Positions 1 to 7,589 of a DNA stretch of 32,547 bases are shown piece after piece. The stretch lies in assembly GCA_016875715.1 (NCBI GenBank), contig VGOZ01000033.1, forward strand, positions 1-32,547, written 5' to 3'. The first letter of the stretch is position 1, and every line of letters begins with the position of its first letter. The stretch comes from Chloroflexota bacterium (GTDB lineage Bacteria > Chloroflexota > UBA6077 > FW602-bin22). The position numbers were made by a program, and so were the translations under genes. The notes beneath the pieces were generated by a model. The model was given only the letters and a program-made list of their open reading frames with translations, was not told the origin of the DNA and did no database searches.

Positions 1-1
1 A

Positions 2-355
2 GGCGATGTGGATTACGTGTGCGCCCACGCAACCGCCACCGAGGTCGGCGATATCGCAGAGGTGAGGGCGATCCGTCGATCGCTCGGGCCGCGCGCCGAG
101 CAGATTGTCGTGAGCGCGCCGAAGTCGATGGTCGGCCATTTGCTCGGCGCGGCCGGAATGGTCACCGCGCTCGCCTGCGTCTTCGCGATCCGGGACGCGG
201 TCGTGGCGCCGACGATCAACTACGACCATCCGGATCCCGCCTGCGATCTCGACGTGGTGCCGAACGTCGCCCGGCACACGCCGGTTCGGGTCGCGCTTGC
301 GAACGGATTCGGCTTCGGCGGGCAGAACGCGGTCGCCGTCTTCACCTCGGTCTAG
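2..355 (+). CDS. beta-ketoacyl-ACP synthase II-like, C-terminal part (cut by window edge)
   Basis: This is the C-terminal ~117 residues of a condensing enzyme that extends acyl-ACP in fatty acid synthesis (KAS I/II, FabF/KasA type); its start lies before the window. Visible catalytic motifs are AHATATEVGD, which holds the first active-site His, and KSMVGHLLGAAG, which holds the conserved Lys and second His. The C-terminal GFGFGGQNA loop is also typical of the fold. HATAT instead of HGTST is a known variant in KasA-like enzymes. It ends in TAG, 14 nt before prs. The active-site Cys lies outside the window, so activity cannot be judged, and a polyketide or other condensing-enzyme role is not excluded. 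Confidence 0.9.
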   Translation, partial: GDVDYVCAHATATEVGDIAEVRAIRRSLGPRAEQIVVSAPKSMVGHLLGAAGMVTALACVFAIRDAVVAPTINYDHPDPACDLDVVPNVARHTPVRVALANGFGFGGQNAVAVFTSV

Positions 356-369
356 CAGGCACCCCGGAG

Positions 370-1314
370 ATGCTCGACTTCGTCCTGCTCACAGGGAATG
401 CCAATCGCCCTCTCGCCGACGCGATCGCGGTGCACCTGGGCCGCCCGCTGGGGAACTGCGACGTCTACTCGTTCAGCAACGAGAACGTCTTCGCGAGAAT
501 CAACCAGACGGTCCGAGGATTCGACGTCTTCGTCATCCAGCCGTTCACGACGCCGGTCAACACGTCGATCATCGAGCTGCTCGTCCTCATCGACGCGCTG
601 AAACGCGCCTCCGCGGGTAGGATCACCGCGGTCATCCCGTATTTCGCCTACGGTCGCACGGACAAGAAGGATCAGCCGCGCGTGCCGATCAGCGCCCGTC
701 TGATGGCGAACCTCATCGAGCGCGCCGGAGCGCATCGCATCCTCACGATCGACCTGCACGCCGGGCAGATCGAAGGGTTCTTCGATATCCCGGTCGATCA
801 TCTCACCGCTTCGCCGCTCCTGAGCGGGCATTTCCGGGCGCGAGCGCTGGACGACGCGGTCGTCGTCGCGCCCGATCTCGGGTCGGCGAAGAAGGCGCGG
901 AACTTCGCCGAGGCGCTGGGCACGCCGCTCGCCTTCATCGAGAAGCGGCGTCCCCTTCGGGGCGGCGGACCGGAGATTCTCAACGTCATTGGCGACGTCC
1001 GGCACCGTCGGGCGATCCTCATCGACGATGAGATCGACACCGCAAGCTCTATGGTCGGCGCGGCGCGGGTGCTCGCCACCGAGGGGGTTGGGGAGATCCA
1101 CGTCGCGGCCACCCACGGAGTCTTCAGTGGGCAGGCAATCGAACGGCTGGAGTCCGGCCCCTTCGACTCCGTGGTGGTAACGGATACGGCAACGGGCGGA
1201 CGGCGACCGGCTCTGAGCCGACTCACCGTGATCAGCGTCGCGGAGCTACTTGCCGAGGCGATCCGACGGATCCACGCCGAGGGGTCCGTCAGCGCGCTCT
1301 TCGCCACAACCTGA
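370..1314 (+). CDS. prs: ribose-phosphate pyrophosphokinase (PRPP synthetase)
   Basis: The enzyme makes PRPP from ribose 5-phosphate and ATP for nucleotide, His and Trp synthesis in the cytoplasm. The 314-residue length matches the usual ~315. Motifs in order: an N-terminal LLTGNANRPLADAIA stretch, the flexible catalytic loop YFAYGRTDKKD, the PRPP synthetase signature DLHAGQIEGFFDIPVDHL, and the ribose-phosphate loop LIDDEIDTASSM, where classical enzymes read DDMIDTGGT. The ATG at 370 is chosen because it gives the family's normal N-terminus and has CCGGAG just upstream; the frame is open further upstream but that overlaps the synthase gene. The loop change (E for M, ASS for GGT) suggests a divergent subgroup, still very likely active. 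Confidence 0.93.
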   Translation: MLDFVLLTGNANRPLADAIAVHLGRPLGNCDVYSFSNENVFARINQTVRGFDVFVIQPFTTPVNTSIIELLVLIDALKRASAGRITAVIPYFAYGRTDKKDQPRVPISARLMANLIERAGAHRILTIDLHAGQIEGFFDIPVDHLTASPLLSGHFRARALDDAVVVAPDLGSAKKARNFAEALGTPLAFIEKRRPLRGGGPEILNVIGDVRHRRAILIDDEIDTASSMVGAARVLATEGVGEIHVAATHGVFSGQAIERLESGPFDSVVVTDTATGGRRPALSRLTVISVAELLAEAIRRIHAEGSVSALFATT

Positions 1315-1330
1315 TGGGATCCGGGTGACG

Positions 1331-2536
1331 ATGCACCGACGGATCGCCAGCATGGTCGCACTCGTCGTCGCCCTCTGCACTCTCGCGACGGCGCACGCCG
1401 CCGGGCCGGAGCGCGCCCTGGCTGAGGCGTATGTGGCTGGGGGAGGCTTCGAGTCGCTAGGCCGCATCATCACGCCCGGATTCCGTCTCGCCGGCGATCC
1501 GCGTCTGTACCTCGCCACCGAGCACGCGGTCCTCGCGGCAACGCCAGAGGGCGCGGTCGAGCGCGCCGCGGTCACCTCCTGGATCACCTCGGCGCGCCTC
1601 GACACCTGGGCCGATGTCGTTCTCTCCATCCCACCACCGGTCGCGGCGCCCGACCTGTTGCTCGACGGGGGCATCGCGGCGCACTATCGGGCCGTCGGTG
1701 AGGCCGAAGCACAGCGGCGCTGGGGAGAACCCCGCTCGCTACCGCGCAACTACGGGCCTTTCGTGAGCCAGCGATTCGAGCGCGCGGTGCTCCAGCGGTG
1801 GACGGGCGCGGCCGCCGACGGGCCGCCGGATGGGACGATCACCGAGGTCCACATGGGTCGCGTCCTCGGTGATCTCGGTCTGCTGCCGACGACGCCGATG
1901 GCGCGATTGCCCGCAGGCGTGCGCGGCGGGGATATCCTCACCTCACGACCGAACGACCGCGGCGAGGTCGCGGTCACGTTCGACATGGGGTCAATCGACG
2001 ATGGCCTCGGCGGCGTCCTGGAAGCCCTGCGCGCGCGCGATCTTCAGGCAACATTCTTCGTGACCGCCGCGTTCCTCCTCTACTATCCGCGGGCGCTGGA
2101 GAGCATTCGAGCCGGCGGCCACGAGATTGCCCACCACAGCGATACCCACCCGGACCTGCGGGACCTCGACGGCGCCGCCCTCCGACGCGAGATCGACCTC
2201 CTGGAGGCATACCTCGCCGCCCAGGGTGTATCGGGTACGGCCTGGTTCCGCCCGCCGTTTGGCGCGTACGACCGGCGGATCCAATCGTTCCTCAGCGGGC
2301 GCGGCTATCCGCTGGTGATGTGGCGGCTGGACCTGGCGGACTGGCGGGCCGAAATCAGCGCGGCGGACGTCATCTCGATCGGCCGGCGAATTCGCTCGGG
2401 CGACATCGTTGTGACCCACGGCGGGCTGCCCAAAACGGCGCAGGCGATCGGCACGGTACTGGATGAACTGCGCGTTCGCGGTCTGAAGCAGGTGACGCTG
2501 CGGCGGCTCTACACCGATCCGGCGCCTTCGGGCTGA
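1331..2536 (+). CDS. secreted polysaccharide deacetylase (NodB domain)
   Basis: A 401-residue exported protein with a C-terminal NodB (CE4) domain that removes acetyl groups from cell-envelope polysaccharide or peptidoglycan. The N-terminus reads as a signal peptide (MHRRIA, hydrophobic core, then ATAHA-A). Residues ~30-210 are not recognised and may be a substrate-binding or wall-anchoring region. The catalytic domain has the five CE4 motifs: VTFDMG (Asp ~218, normally TFDDG), HHSDTH (metal His ~269 and ~273), RPPFGAYD, DLADWR and VVTHGG. The second Asp of motif 1 is Met-Gly here, an unusual variant. A GTG at 1325 is an alternative start. The 3' end overlaps a minus-strand gene by 28 bp. Confidence 0.88.
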   Translation: MHRRIASMVALVVALCTLATAHAAGPERALAEAYVAGGGFESLGRIITPGFRLAGDPRLYLATEHAVLAATPEGAVERAAVTSWITSARLDTWADVVLSIPPPVAAPDLLLDGGIAAHYRAVGEAEAQRRWGEPRSLPRNYGPFVSQRFERAVLQRWTGAAADGPPDGTITEVHMGRVLGDLGLLPTTPMARLPAGVRGGDILTSRPNDRGEVAVTFDMGSIDDGLGGVLEALRARDLQATFFVTAAFLLYYPRALESIRAGGHEIAHHSDTHPDLRDLDGAALRREIDLLEAYLAAQGVSGTAWFRPPFGAYDRRIQSFLSGRGYPLVMWRLDLADWRAEISAADVISIGRRIRSGDIVVTHGGLPKTAQAIGTVLDELRVRGLKQVTLRRLYTDPAPSG

Positions 2537-2904
2537 CCGCCGCGCTCGGCGGGCGCGTCTGCCGCCGAGCGCGGCGCGACACGTGGGAGGTGCTCCACCC
2601 CATCGAAGAAGTCATCGGCGGCGACCCGGTTGAAGCGTTCGAAGTCACAGCCCCTGCAGCGGTGGACGATCACCTCCTCGCCGTTAGGCCGTGTGAAGAC
2701 ACCAATGGGTTCCATCAGCGCCTGACAGGCCGAAGCCCGATCGCCGGGCGTGCGATCGTCCACGTGGCGCGACCAGAGGCAAGACGGACAGTGATTGCGG
2801 TGCCGCCCACCGGACGGCACGGGAAACACCATGCGGCGACAGTGTCCGCAACGGAAGGACGCCTCGGCCGCGGCGCGCCCGCGCCTGCCCCGATCTCGCC
2901 CCAT
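2509..2904 (-). CDS. RNHCP domain protein (zinc-ribbon-like)
   Basis: A 131-residue protein matching the RNHCP family, named for its RNHCP motif. Visible are FRCGHCRRMV (first Cys pair), HRNHCPSCLWSRHVDD (signature and second Cys pair), PGDRASACQALMEP, and HRCRGCDFERFNRVAADD (third Cys pair), so at least six Cys and several His could hold zinc. The molecular role of the family is unknown to me; nucleic-acid or protein binding would be a guess. The ATG at 2904 starts just before the conserved block and follows an Arg-rich stretch; no clear Shine-Dalgarno is seen. It lies 58 nt downstream of another minus-strand small gene and may be co-transcribed with it. Confidence 0.85.
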   Translation of the reverse strand: MGRDRGRRGRAAAEASFRCGHCRRMVFPVPSGGRHRNHCPSCLWSRHVDDRTPGDRASACQALMEPIGVFTRPNGEEVIVHRCRGCDFERFNRVAADDFFDGVEHLPRVAPRSAADAPAERGGQPEGAGSV

Positions 2905-2962
2905 CGCGGACGGAAAGATAACGCGACGCACCGCGCGGGCCGGCGTGCGGCCCGCGCCGGTT

Positions 2963-3166
2963 TCAGGCGGCCGGCGGCTCGCCATTCGCGGCGAGACCCA
3001 AGGTGTGCAGGCGACCGTCGCCGGCTGGCGATCGGCTTCCCTCGTGCCAGTGCGGCACGCCGAGCCGACGCGCCAGACGCTCGAGTCGGGCCACGACCAC
3101 GGCGCGATCGTGACCGCGCAGACGGGCAACGGCCAGATGTTCTGTCAGTGGATCGTAGAGTCGCAC
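2963..3166 (-). CDS. small protein of unknown function (67 aa)
   Basis: A short minus-strand ORF starting with GTG. The start is set by an excellent Shine-Dalgarno, GGAGGGAGGG, ending 6 nt upstream. The protein begins VRLYDPLTEHLAVARLRGHD and then has an Arg-rich helix-like stretch (ARLERLARRLGVPHWHEG). No family is recognised. The composition is amphipathic and basic and there is no signal peptide. It is followed 58 nt later by the RNHCP gene in the same direction, so the two probably share a transcript from the repeat-containing region at 3201-3229. The clear ribosome-binding site is the main support. Confidence 0.6.
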   Translation of the reverse strand: MRLYDPLTEHLAVARLRGHDRAVVVARLERLARRLGVPHWHEGSRSPAGDGRLHTLGLAANGEPPAA

Positions 3167-3200
3167 CTGTGTCCCTCCCTCCACTCGGGCGCGTGTTGAC

Positions 3201-3229
3201 GCCGGTGTACTTACCGCCGGTGTACGTAC
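3201..3229. promoter_or_regulatory. direct repeat upstream of small-protein/RNHCP pair, possible operator
   Basis: The 10-mer GCCGGTGTAC occurs at 3201-3210 and again at 3216-3225, a 15-bp period, and the second copy runs into the palindrome GTACGTAC (3222-3229). CGGT and ACCG also form an inverted pair inside the block. It lies 35 bp upstream of the GTG at 3166. A regulator-binding site over a minus-strand promoter is inferred; no strong -35/-10 pair can be pointed out. Confidence 0.4.
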
Positions 3230-3356
3230 GCTCAACTATCGGTGCTCGGGCGCATCCTGCCATTGGACAAGCGCACGGTCTTTCGCCTGAACCGATGGAC
3301 AGATGTTCTGTTGGCCGCGAAACTGCGGCTCACAATCCCGGGCGAGAGAACGCACT

Positions 3357-4379
3357 ATGAGCGACACGGCCGCAGCACCGCCTCACGTGCGCCCCCGACG
3401 CGCCGCGCTCCGCTTCGGCCTCTACATCGCAAACGCCGGCCCCCGCGCGACTCCGGCGACGATCCGCACCCTGGGTGCCGAGGCCGAGAGGCGCGGCTTC
3501 CACGGGTGCTGGACCAACGAGCACCCCATGCCGGTGCGCCGGGTGGTCGGCTACCCGTGGCCCACCAAGCACCAGTAGATCCCGCATTACGATGTCGACA
3601 CCACTCTGGCCTATCTGGCCAGGCAGACGACCCGAGTCAAGCTCGGCTGTTCCATCCAGGTGCTGCCCTACCACAACCCGATCTGGCTCGCGAAGTCAAT
3701 CGCGACGCTCGATCAACTCTCCGACGGGCGGGCAATCCTGGGCGTCGGGGTAGGTTGGAATCGTCAGGAGGCGGCATTCCTGGGGTTCGAAGACTTCGAC
3801 GATCGTGGGGCCTACGCTGACGAATCGCTGGAGATCATCAAGGTGCTCTGGACTGAGCGGTTCCCTGCCTTCGCCGGGCGCTGGCACGCGTTCGAACCGG
3901 TAGACTGGCGCCCGAAGCCGCGCCAGAAGCCGCATCCGCCCATCTGGGTCGGGGGCGAGAGCATGCCGGCGCTTCGGCGGCTGGCGCGTTTCGGCAGCGG
4001 CTGGCTCCTCTCGCACATGCCGCTGGACTGGCTGCGCCGTCACCTCGCCATCCTCGATGATCTTCTCGCCCAGCGCGGGAGACCCCGTGGAGCGGTCACC
4101 GACGTGGGTTGCTTCTACAACGTGAAGTTGCTGAGGAACGGCAGGAGCAGCGGCCGGCTGCGCGATAACCGGAAGACCATGGCCGGCAACTGGATGGAAG
4201 GGCCGACGGAGGCGTTTGTCGAAGACCTCACGCGCTTCCAGGAGGCGGGCCTGAACTACCCGATCCTGCGAATCTACGCCGAGAACGGCGACGACCCCCG
4301 CGAACAGGTCGCGATGTTCGATGAAGAGGTGAAGGCGCGCCTCGCCCCGCGTCCGCGGGCGACGATCCCCAACGCGTAG
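3357..4379 (+). pseudogene. LLM-class flavin/F420-dependent oxidoreductase, split by an in-frame TAG
   Basis: A luciferase-like (TIM-barrel) oxidoreductase of the F420-dependent type, about 340 codons. The frame opens at ATG 3357 and reads RFGLYIANAGPR, then is stopped by TAG at 3576-3578 (codon 74). The same frame continues for 266 codons: LGCSIQVLPYHNPIWLAKSI, LSDGRAILGVGVGWNRQE and PPIWVGGES are standard family blocks. Nothing else is disturbed: no indel, and codon use looks normal on both sides. The stop sits right after CAG (CAC CAG TAG ATC). Either the gene is freshly inactivated, the TAG is a sequencing error, or it is read through. A downstream restart would lack the first beta-alpha units and is unlikely to fold. 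Confidence 0.82.
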
Positions 4380-4402
4380 GGCGTCGCCGTTCGCCCCGAT
4401 AC

Positions 4403-4423
4403 GGGAGCGGGCGCCCGTTTCCC
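4403..4423. terminator. weak bidirectional hairpin between convergent genes
   Basis: GGGAGCGGGC pairs imperfectly with GCCCGTTTCCC (five perfect GC pairs at the centre, a bulge, then GGGA/TCCC). It lies between the convergent ends of the oxidoreductase gene (4379) and the AhpD-like gene (4427). There is no clear T-tract on either side, so intrinsic termination would be weak. Confidence 0.35.
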
Positions 4424-4426
4424 TAC

Positions 4427-4993
4427 CTACCGGGCGGAACGGCCCATCGTCAAGAACTCGGCGTTCGGGACCATCCCCAGGCCCGAGGTAAGGCGATTGG
4501 TGAAGTTGAACATCGCGATCGTCTCCACCGTATCGAAGATCTCCGGCTCGGTCAGACCGACGGCGCGAAGAGCATCGAGCGCGACCGGCGTGGAGCCAAA
4601 CGGATCGAGCGTGAGCGTCACGGCGAGTCCGAGGATGGCGCGGAGCCGGGGTGTACTCGCCTCGGACTGCCAGTCGACCTGGAGGCGGGCATCGATCTCC
4701 GGATCGCCGGTCATCGCGCGCAGATAGCCTCCGTGCGAGGTCAGGCAGTAGGTGCAACCGTTGAGGTTCGAGACCAGAACGGCGATCATCTCGCGCTCGA
4801 CGGGCGAGAGCGCCGATTCTCCGCGCAACACCTCGCTGTAGTGGCTCAGCCACCGCAGGAACCGGCGGGGCCGGAGCGCGTAGAGACGCTGGACATTCGG
4901 CAGGAAGCCGAGGCGGCCGCGCGTCTCCTCCCAGGCCGCGCGCACCTCAGTCGGCACGCGGGCATCATCGGGGACATCACGAAGCCACCACAT
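4427..4993 (-). CDS. AhpD-like peroxidase-related protein
   Basis: A 188-residue alkylhydroperoxidase D-like (carboxymuconolactone decarboxylase superfamily) protein. The CxxC active site is visible as NGCTYCLTSHGG, with Cys ~80 and ~83 and His ~87, preceded by LSPVEREMIAVLVSN, the usual helix before the site. The length and the WWLRDVPDDARVP start resemble the uncharacterised peroxidase-related subfamily (about 180-190 aa). The likely role is thiol-based reduction of peroxides, by family. The start is uncertain: ATG 4993, GTG 4999 and GTG 5005 are all in frame, and the GAGGAG upstream is 5 nt from GTG 4999 and 11 nt from the ATG. It is divergent from the helicase gene. Confidence 0.87.
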   Translation of the reverse strand: MWWLRDVPDDARVPTEVRAAWEETRGRLGFLPNVQRLYALRPRRFLRWLSHYSEVLRGESALSPVEREMIAVLVSNLNGCTYCLTSHGGYLRAMTGDPEIDARLQVDWQSEASTPRLRAILGLAVTLTLDPFGSTPVALDALRAVGLTEPEIFDTVETIAMFNFTNRLTSGLGMVPNAEFLTMGRSAR

Positions 4994-5032
4994 CGCCACT
5001 CGCACTCCTCGCCCGGCCGATGGGACGCGGCG

Positions 5033-5039
5033 TATGGTA
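5033..5039. promoter_or_regulatory. overlapping divergent -10 elements (helicase / AhpD-like)
   Basis: TATGGTA reads as TATGGT on the plus strand, 14 nt before the helicase ATG, and as TACCAT on the minus strand, about 40 nt before the AhpD-like start. No consensus -35 is visible on either side. A shared, near-symmetric -10 would make the two genes compete for RNA polymerase; this is inferred from sequence only. Confidence 0.4.
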
Positions 5040-5052
5040 GGCTCCCGGCGCG

Positions 5053-7374
5053 ATGAACATCGCGCAATATGTCGACCAGCTACGCCGCGATTCGATCCGG
5101 CAGCGCGACATTACGTCATGGCGAGTGTTACCCGAGAGGGAAGCCGCCTACGCGGAGTGGCCGCGCGGGCTCGACGATCGGCTTGTGGCCAGCTTCGCCG
5201 CGCGCGGCATCGCGCGGCCCTACACACATCAGGCCCGGGCGATCGAGCTTGCGCTCGCCGGCAAGAACCTCGTCGTCGTCACGCCCACGGCCTCCGGCAA
5301 GACCCTCTGTTACAACGCGCCGATCCTGAGCCGCATCCTCGCGGAGCCGAACGCGCGGGCGATCTACCTCTTCCCCACCAAGGCACTGGCGCAGGATCAA
5401 CTCGCCGAACTGCACGCCACGGTCGAACACGTCGGCGCCGAAATCCGCACGTTTACCTACGACGGTGATACGCCGGCGAACGCGCGCAAGGCGATCCGCT
5501 CCGCCGGCCACATCGTGGTGACCAACCCGGACATGCTCCACACCGGCATCCTGCCCCACCACACCCGCTGGACGCATCTCTTCAGTCAATTGCGCTACGT
5601 CGTCGTCGACGAACTGCACTACTACCGGGGCGTCTTCGGGTCCCACCTCGCCAACGTCCTGCGCCGCGTGCGCCGCATCTGCGCGCATTACGGGTCGCGC
5701 CCGACGTTCATCCTCTGCTCGGCGACGATCGCGAACCCCGCCGAACTGGCACGGGCGGTCGTGGAGGAGGACATCGTGGCGGTGGAGGAGAATGGAGCGC
5801 CGCGGGCAGAGAAGCACTTCATCTTCGTCAACCCGCCCGTCGTCAACCGCCAGCTTGGGATCCGCGCCTCGTCCACTCTGATAACACGTCGGCTCGCGAG
5901 CGACCTCATCGCCAATCGTGTCCAGACGATTGTCTTCGCTCGCAGTCGCCTTTCCGTCGAGGTGCTGACGACCTATCTGCGCGAGGACGCCGCGAAGCGC
6001 CACATTGGCGGCGAAGCGATACGGGGCTATCGTGGGGGCTACCTGCCGAACGAGCGGCGGAGCATCGAACGGGGGCTCCGCGACCGCTCGATCCTCGGCG
6101 TCATCTCGACGAACGCTCTCGAACTCGGGGTCGACATCGGATCGCTCGAGGCGTGTGTGATGGTGGGGTATCCGGGTACGGTCGCATCCACCTGGCAGCA
6201 GGCCGGGCGCGCAGGGCGGCGTCAGGGCACCTCCCTCGCGATTATGGTGGCGACGTCGAGCCCGCTCGATCAGTTCATCGTCAACCATCCGGAGTACTTC
6301 TTCGAGCGTCAGCCCGAGCACGGCCTCGTCAACCCGAACAACCTGCTCATCCTGATGTCGCACCTGAAATGTGGGGCGTTCGAGCTTCCTTTCACCCGCG
6401 GAGAGCGTTTCGGCGAGCCGGGTCTGTCACCGACCGGACGCTTCGGCATCGCGCCTGATGAACTGCTCGGCGTCCTCGAAGAGGAGCAGGTGCTCTTCCG
6501 CTCCGGTGACCGCTGGTTCTGGTCTACCGAGAAGTTCCCGGCGGATGAGATCAGCCTGCGCCAGGCCTCGATCGACAACTTCGTCATCGTCGACGAGAGC
6601 GAGGTGGGACGCCCGCGCCTCATCGGGGAGATGGATCGCATCGCCGTGCCGACGATGCTCCACGAGGATGCGATCTACCTGCATCAAGGCCAACAGCACG
6701 AGGTGACGCGGCTCGATTGGGAGAACAAGAAGGCGTACGTCCGGAAGGTCGACGTGGACTACTACACCGATGCCGATCTCGCCGCCGACCTGAGTGTCAT
6801 CGATGTCGCCCAGACCCAGGCTGTCAGTCGCGGCACCCGCTCCTGGGGCGATGTCGTCCTGTCGTTCAAAGCGACGATCTTCAAGAAGATCAAGTTCGAC
6901 ACCCACGAAAACGTCGGCTGGGGGAAGATCCAGTTGCCGGAGCAGAATCTCCACACGACCGCGTACTGGTTCGCGATCGACGATATCGATGGCGCACCAA
7001 TCGAGGACTCGACGCTCCAGGGTCTGGCGAATGTGCTGGGCAATGTCGCTCCGCTGTACCTGATGTGCGACCCGCGCGATGTCGGGGTCCACCACCAGGT
7101 GCGCGCCCCGTTCACCGGCCGGCCGACCATCTTCGTCTACGACGCGGTACCCGGTGGGGTGGGGTTCGCGGAGAAGCTCTACGAGATGCATCGTGAGATC
7201 GTGGACGCTGCGACGAGCCTCGTGGAGCGCTGCGAGTGTGTGTTGGGCTGTCCGGCGTGCGTGGGACCGTACAGCGAGGTGGGAGACGGCGCGCGCGACC
7301 AGGTCCGGGCGATTCTTCAGCGCATCGGCGCCGAGACGGGCGGGCGCGCCGCGACCCTGTCAGCGGCGCCGTAG
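5053..7374 (+). CDS. MrfA/YprA-type DEAD/DEAH-box helicase with C-terminal DUF1998 zinc domain
   Basis: A 773-residue superfamily 2 helicase of the MrfA (YprA)/Hrq1-like group; the Bacillus protein acts in repair of mitomycin-damaged DNA. Motifs: Walker A TPTASGKT (~77-84), DELH (~185-188), CSATIANP (~226), then in RecA domain 2 NALELGVDIGSLEACVMVGY and QQAGRAGRR. The C-terminal DUF1998 region shows VYDAVPGGVGFAEKLYE and the Cys cluster CECVLGCPAC (~728-737), which probably binds an Fe-S cluster or zinc. The length matches Bacillus MrfA (~750). No Shine-Dalgarno is seen before the ATG; a TATGGT lies 14 nt upstream. DNA-repair function is inferred from the family. The end overlaps a small convergent ORF by 15 bp. 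Confidence 0.93.
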   Translation: MNIAQYVDQLRRDSIRQRDITSWRVLPEREAAYAEWPRGLDDRLVASFAARGIARPYTHQARAIELALAGKNLVVVTPTASGKTLCYNAPILSRILAEPNARAIYLFPTKALAQDQLAELHATVEHVGAEIRTFTYDGDTPANARKAIRSAGHIVVTNPDMLHTGILPHHTRWTHLFSQLRYVVVDELHYYRGVFGSHLANVLRRVRRICAHYGSRPTFILCSATIANPAELARAVVEEDIVAVEENGAPRAEKHFIFVNPPVVNRQLGIRASSTLITRRLASDLIANRVQTIVFARSRLSVEVLTTYLREDAAKRHIGGEAIRGYRGGYLPNERRSIERGLRDRSILGVISTNALELGVDIGSLEACVMVGYPGTVASTWQQAGRAGRRQGTSLAIMVATSSPLDQFIVNHPEYFFERQPEHGLVNPNNLLILMSHLKCGAFELPFTRGERFGEPGLSPTGRFGIAPDELLGVLEEEQVLFRSGDRWFWSTEKFPADEISLRQASIDNFVIVDESEVGRPRLIGEMDRIAVPTMLHEDAIYLHQGQQHEVTRLDWENKKAYVRKVDVDYYTDADLAADLSVIDVAQTQAVSRGTRSWGDVVLSFKATIFKKIKFDTHENVGWGKIQLPEQNLHTTAYWFAIDDIDGAPIEDSTLQGLANVLGNVAPLYLMCDPRDVGVHHQVRAPFTGRPTIFVYDAVPGGVGFAEKLYEMHREIVDAATSLVERCECVLGCPACVGPYSEVGDGARDQVRAILQRIGAETGGRAATLSAAP

Positions 7375-7551
7375 CCGGGACTGAGCCTCCTCGACCGAGA
7401 TCCCACCGCGGGCGAGCGCCTCCAGCGTGACGGTGACCTGTACTTCGTCCGATGCCGGAGGAGTGGTGGGGGTCGTCGTCGCAAGCACCTCCACTTCCGG
7501 CTGCTCGGGCGGAGAGTCCGATACCTCACCCGGGCGGAGCGGCGCCGGCAT
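7360..7551 (-). CDS. possible small protein (63 aa) with short C-terminal helix motif
   Basis: A minus-strand ORF filling the gap between the helicase and the ThDP enzyme. Its middle is Pro/Thr/Glu-rich (ATTTPTTPPASDE) and its end reads LEALARGGISVEEAQSRL. That resembles the 'GKITPEEAERLL' helix-turn-helix-like tail of many small bacterial proteins. No Shine-Dalgarno precedes ATG 7551. It overlaps the helicase 3' end by 15 bp in antisense. The gap would otherwise be ~200 bp of non-coding DNA. The function is unknown, and it may be chance. Confidence 0.4.
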   Translation of the reverse strand: MPAPLRPGEVSDSPPEQPEVEVLATTTPTTPPASDEVQVTVTLEALARGGISVEEAQSRLRRR

Positions 7552-7571
7552 CCGAAAGGGCAGGTAGCGAG

Positions 7572-7577
7572 TACACT
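7572..7577 (+). promoter_or_regulatory. -10-like TACACT close to start of ThDP enzyme
   Basis: TACACT ends 12 nt before ATG 7590, and no Shine-Dalgarno lies between. The transcript would begin a few nt before the ATG. This is one of five similar arrangements in the window. No -35 match is evident. Confidence 0.45.
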
Positions 7578-7589
7578 CTTCGGCCGCAG

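Noticed and set aside
2590..3360. Plus-strand ORF across the RNHCP region
   Set aside because: Arg/Pro/Ala-rich shadow; the minus strand has the RNHCP signature.
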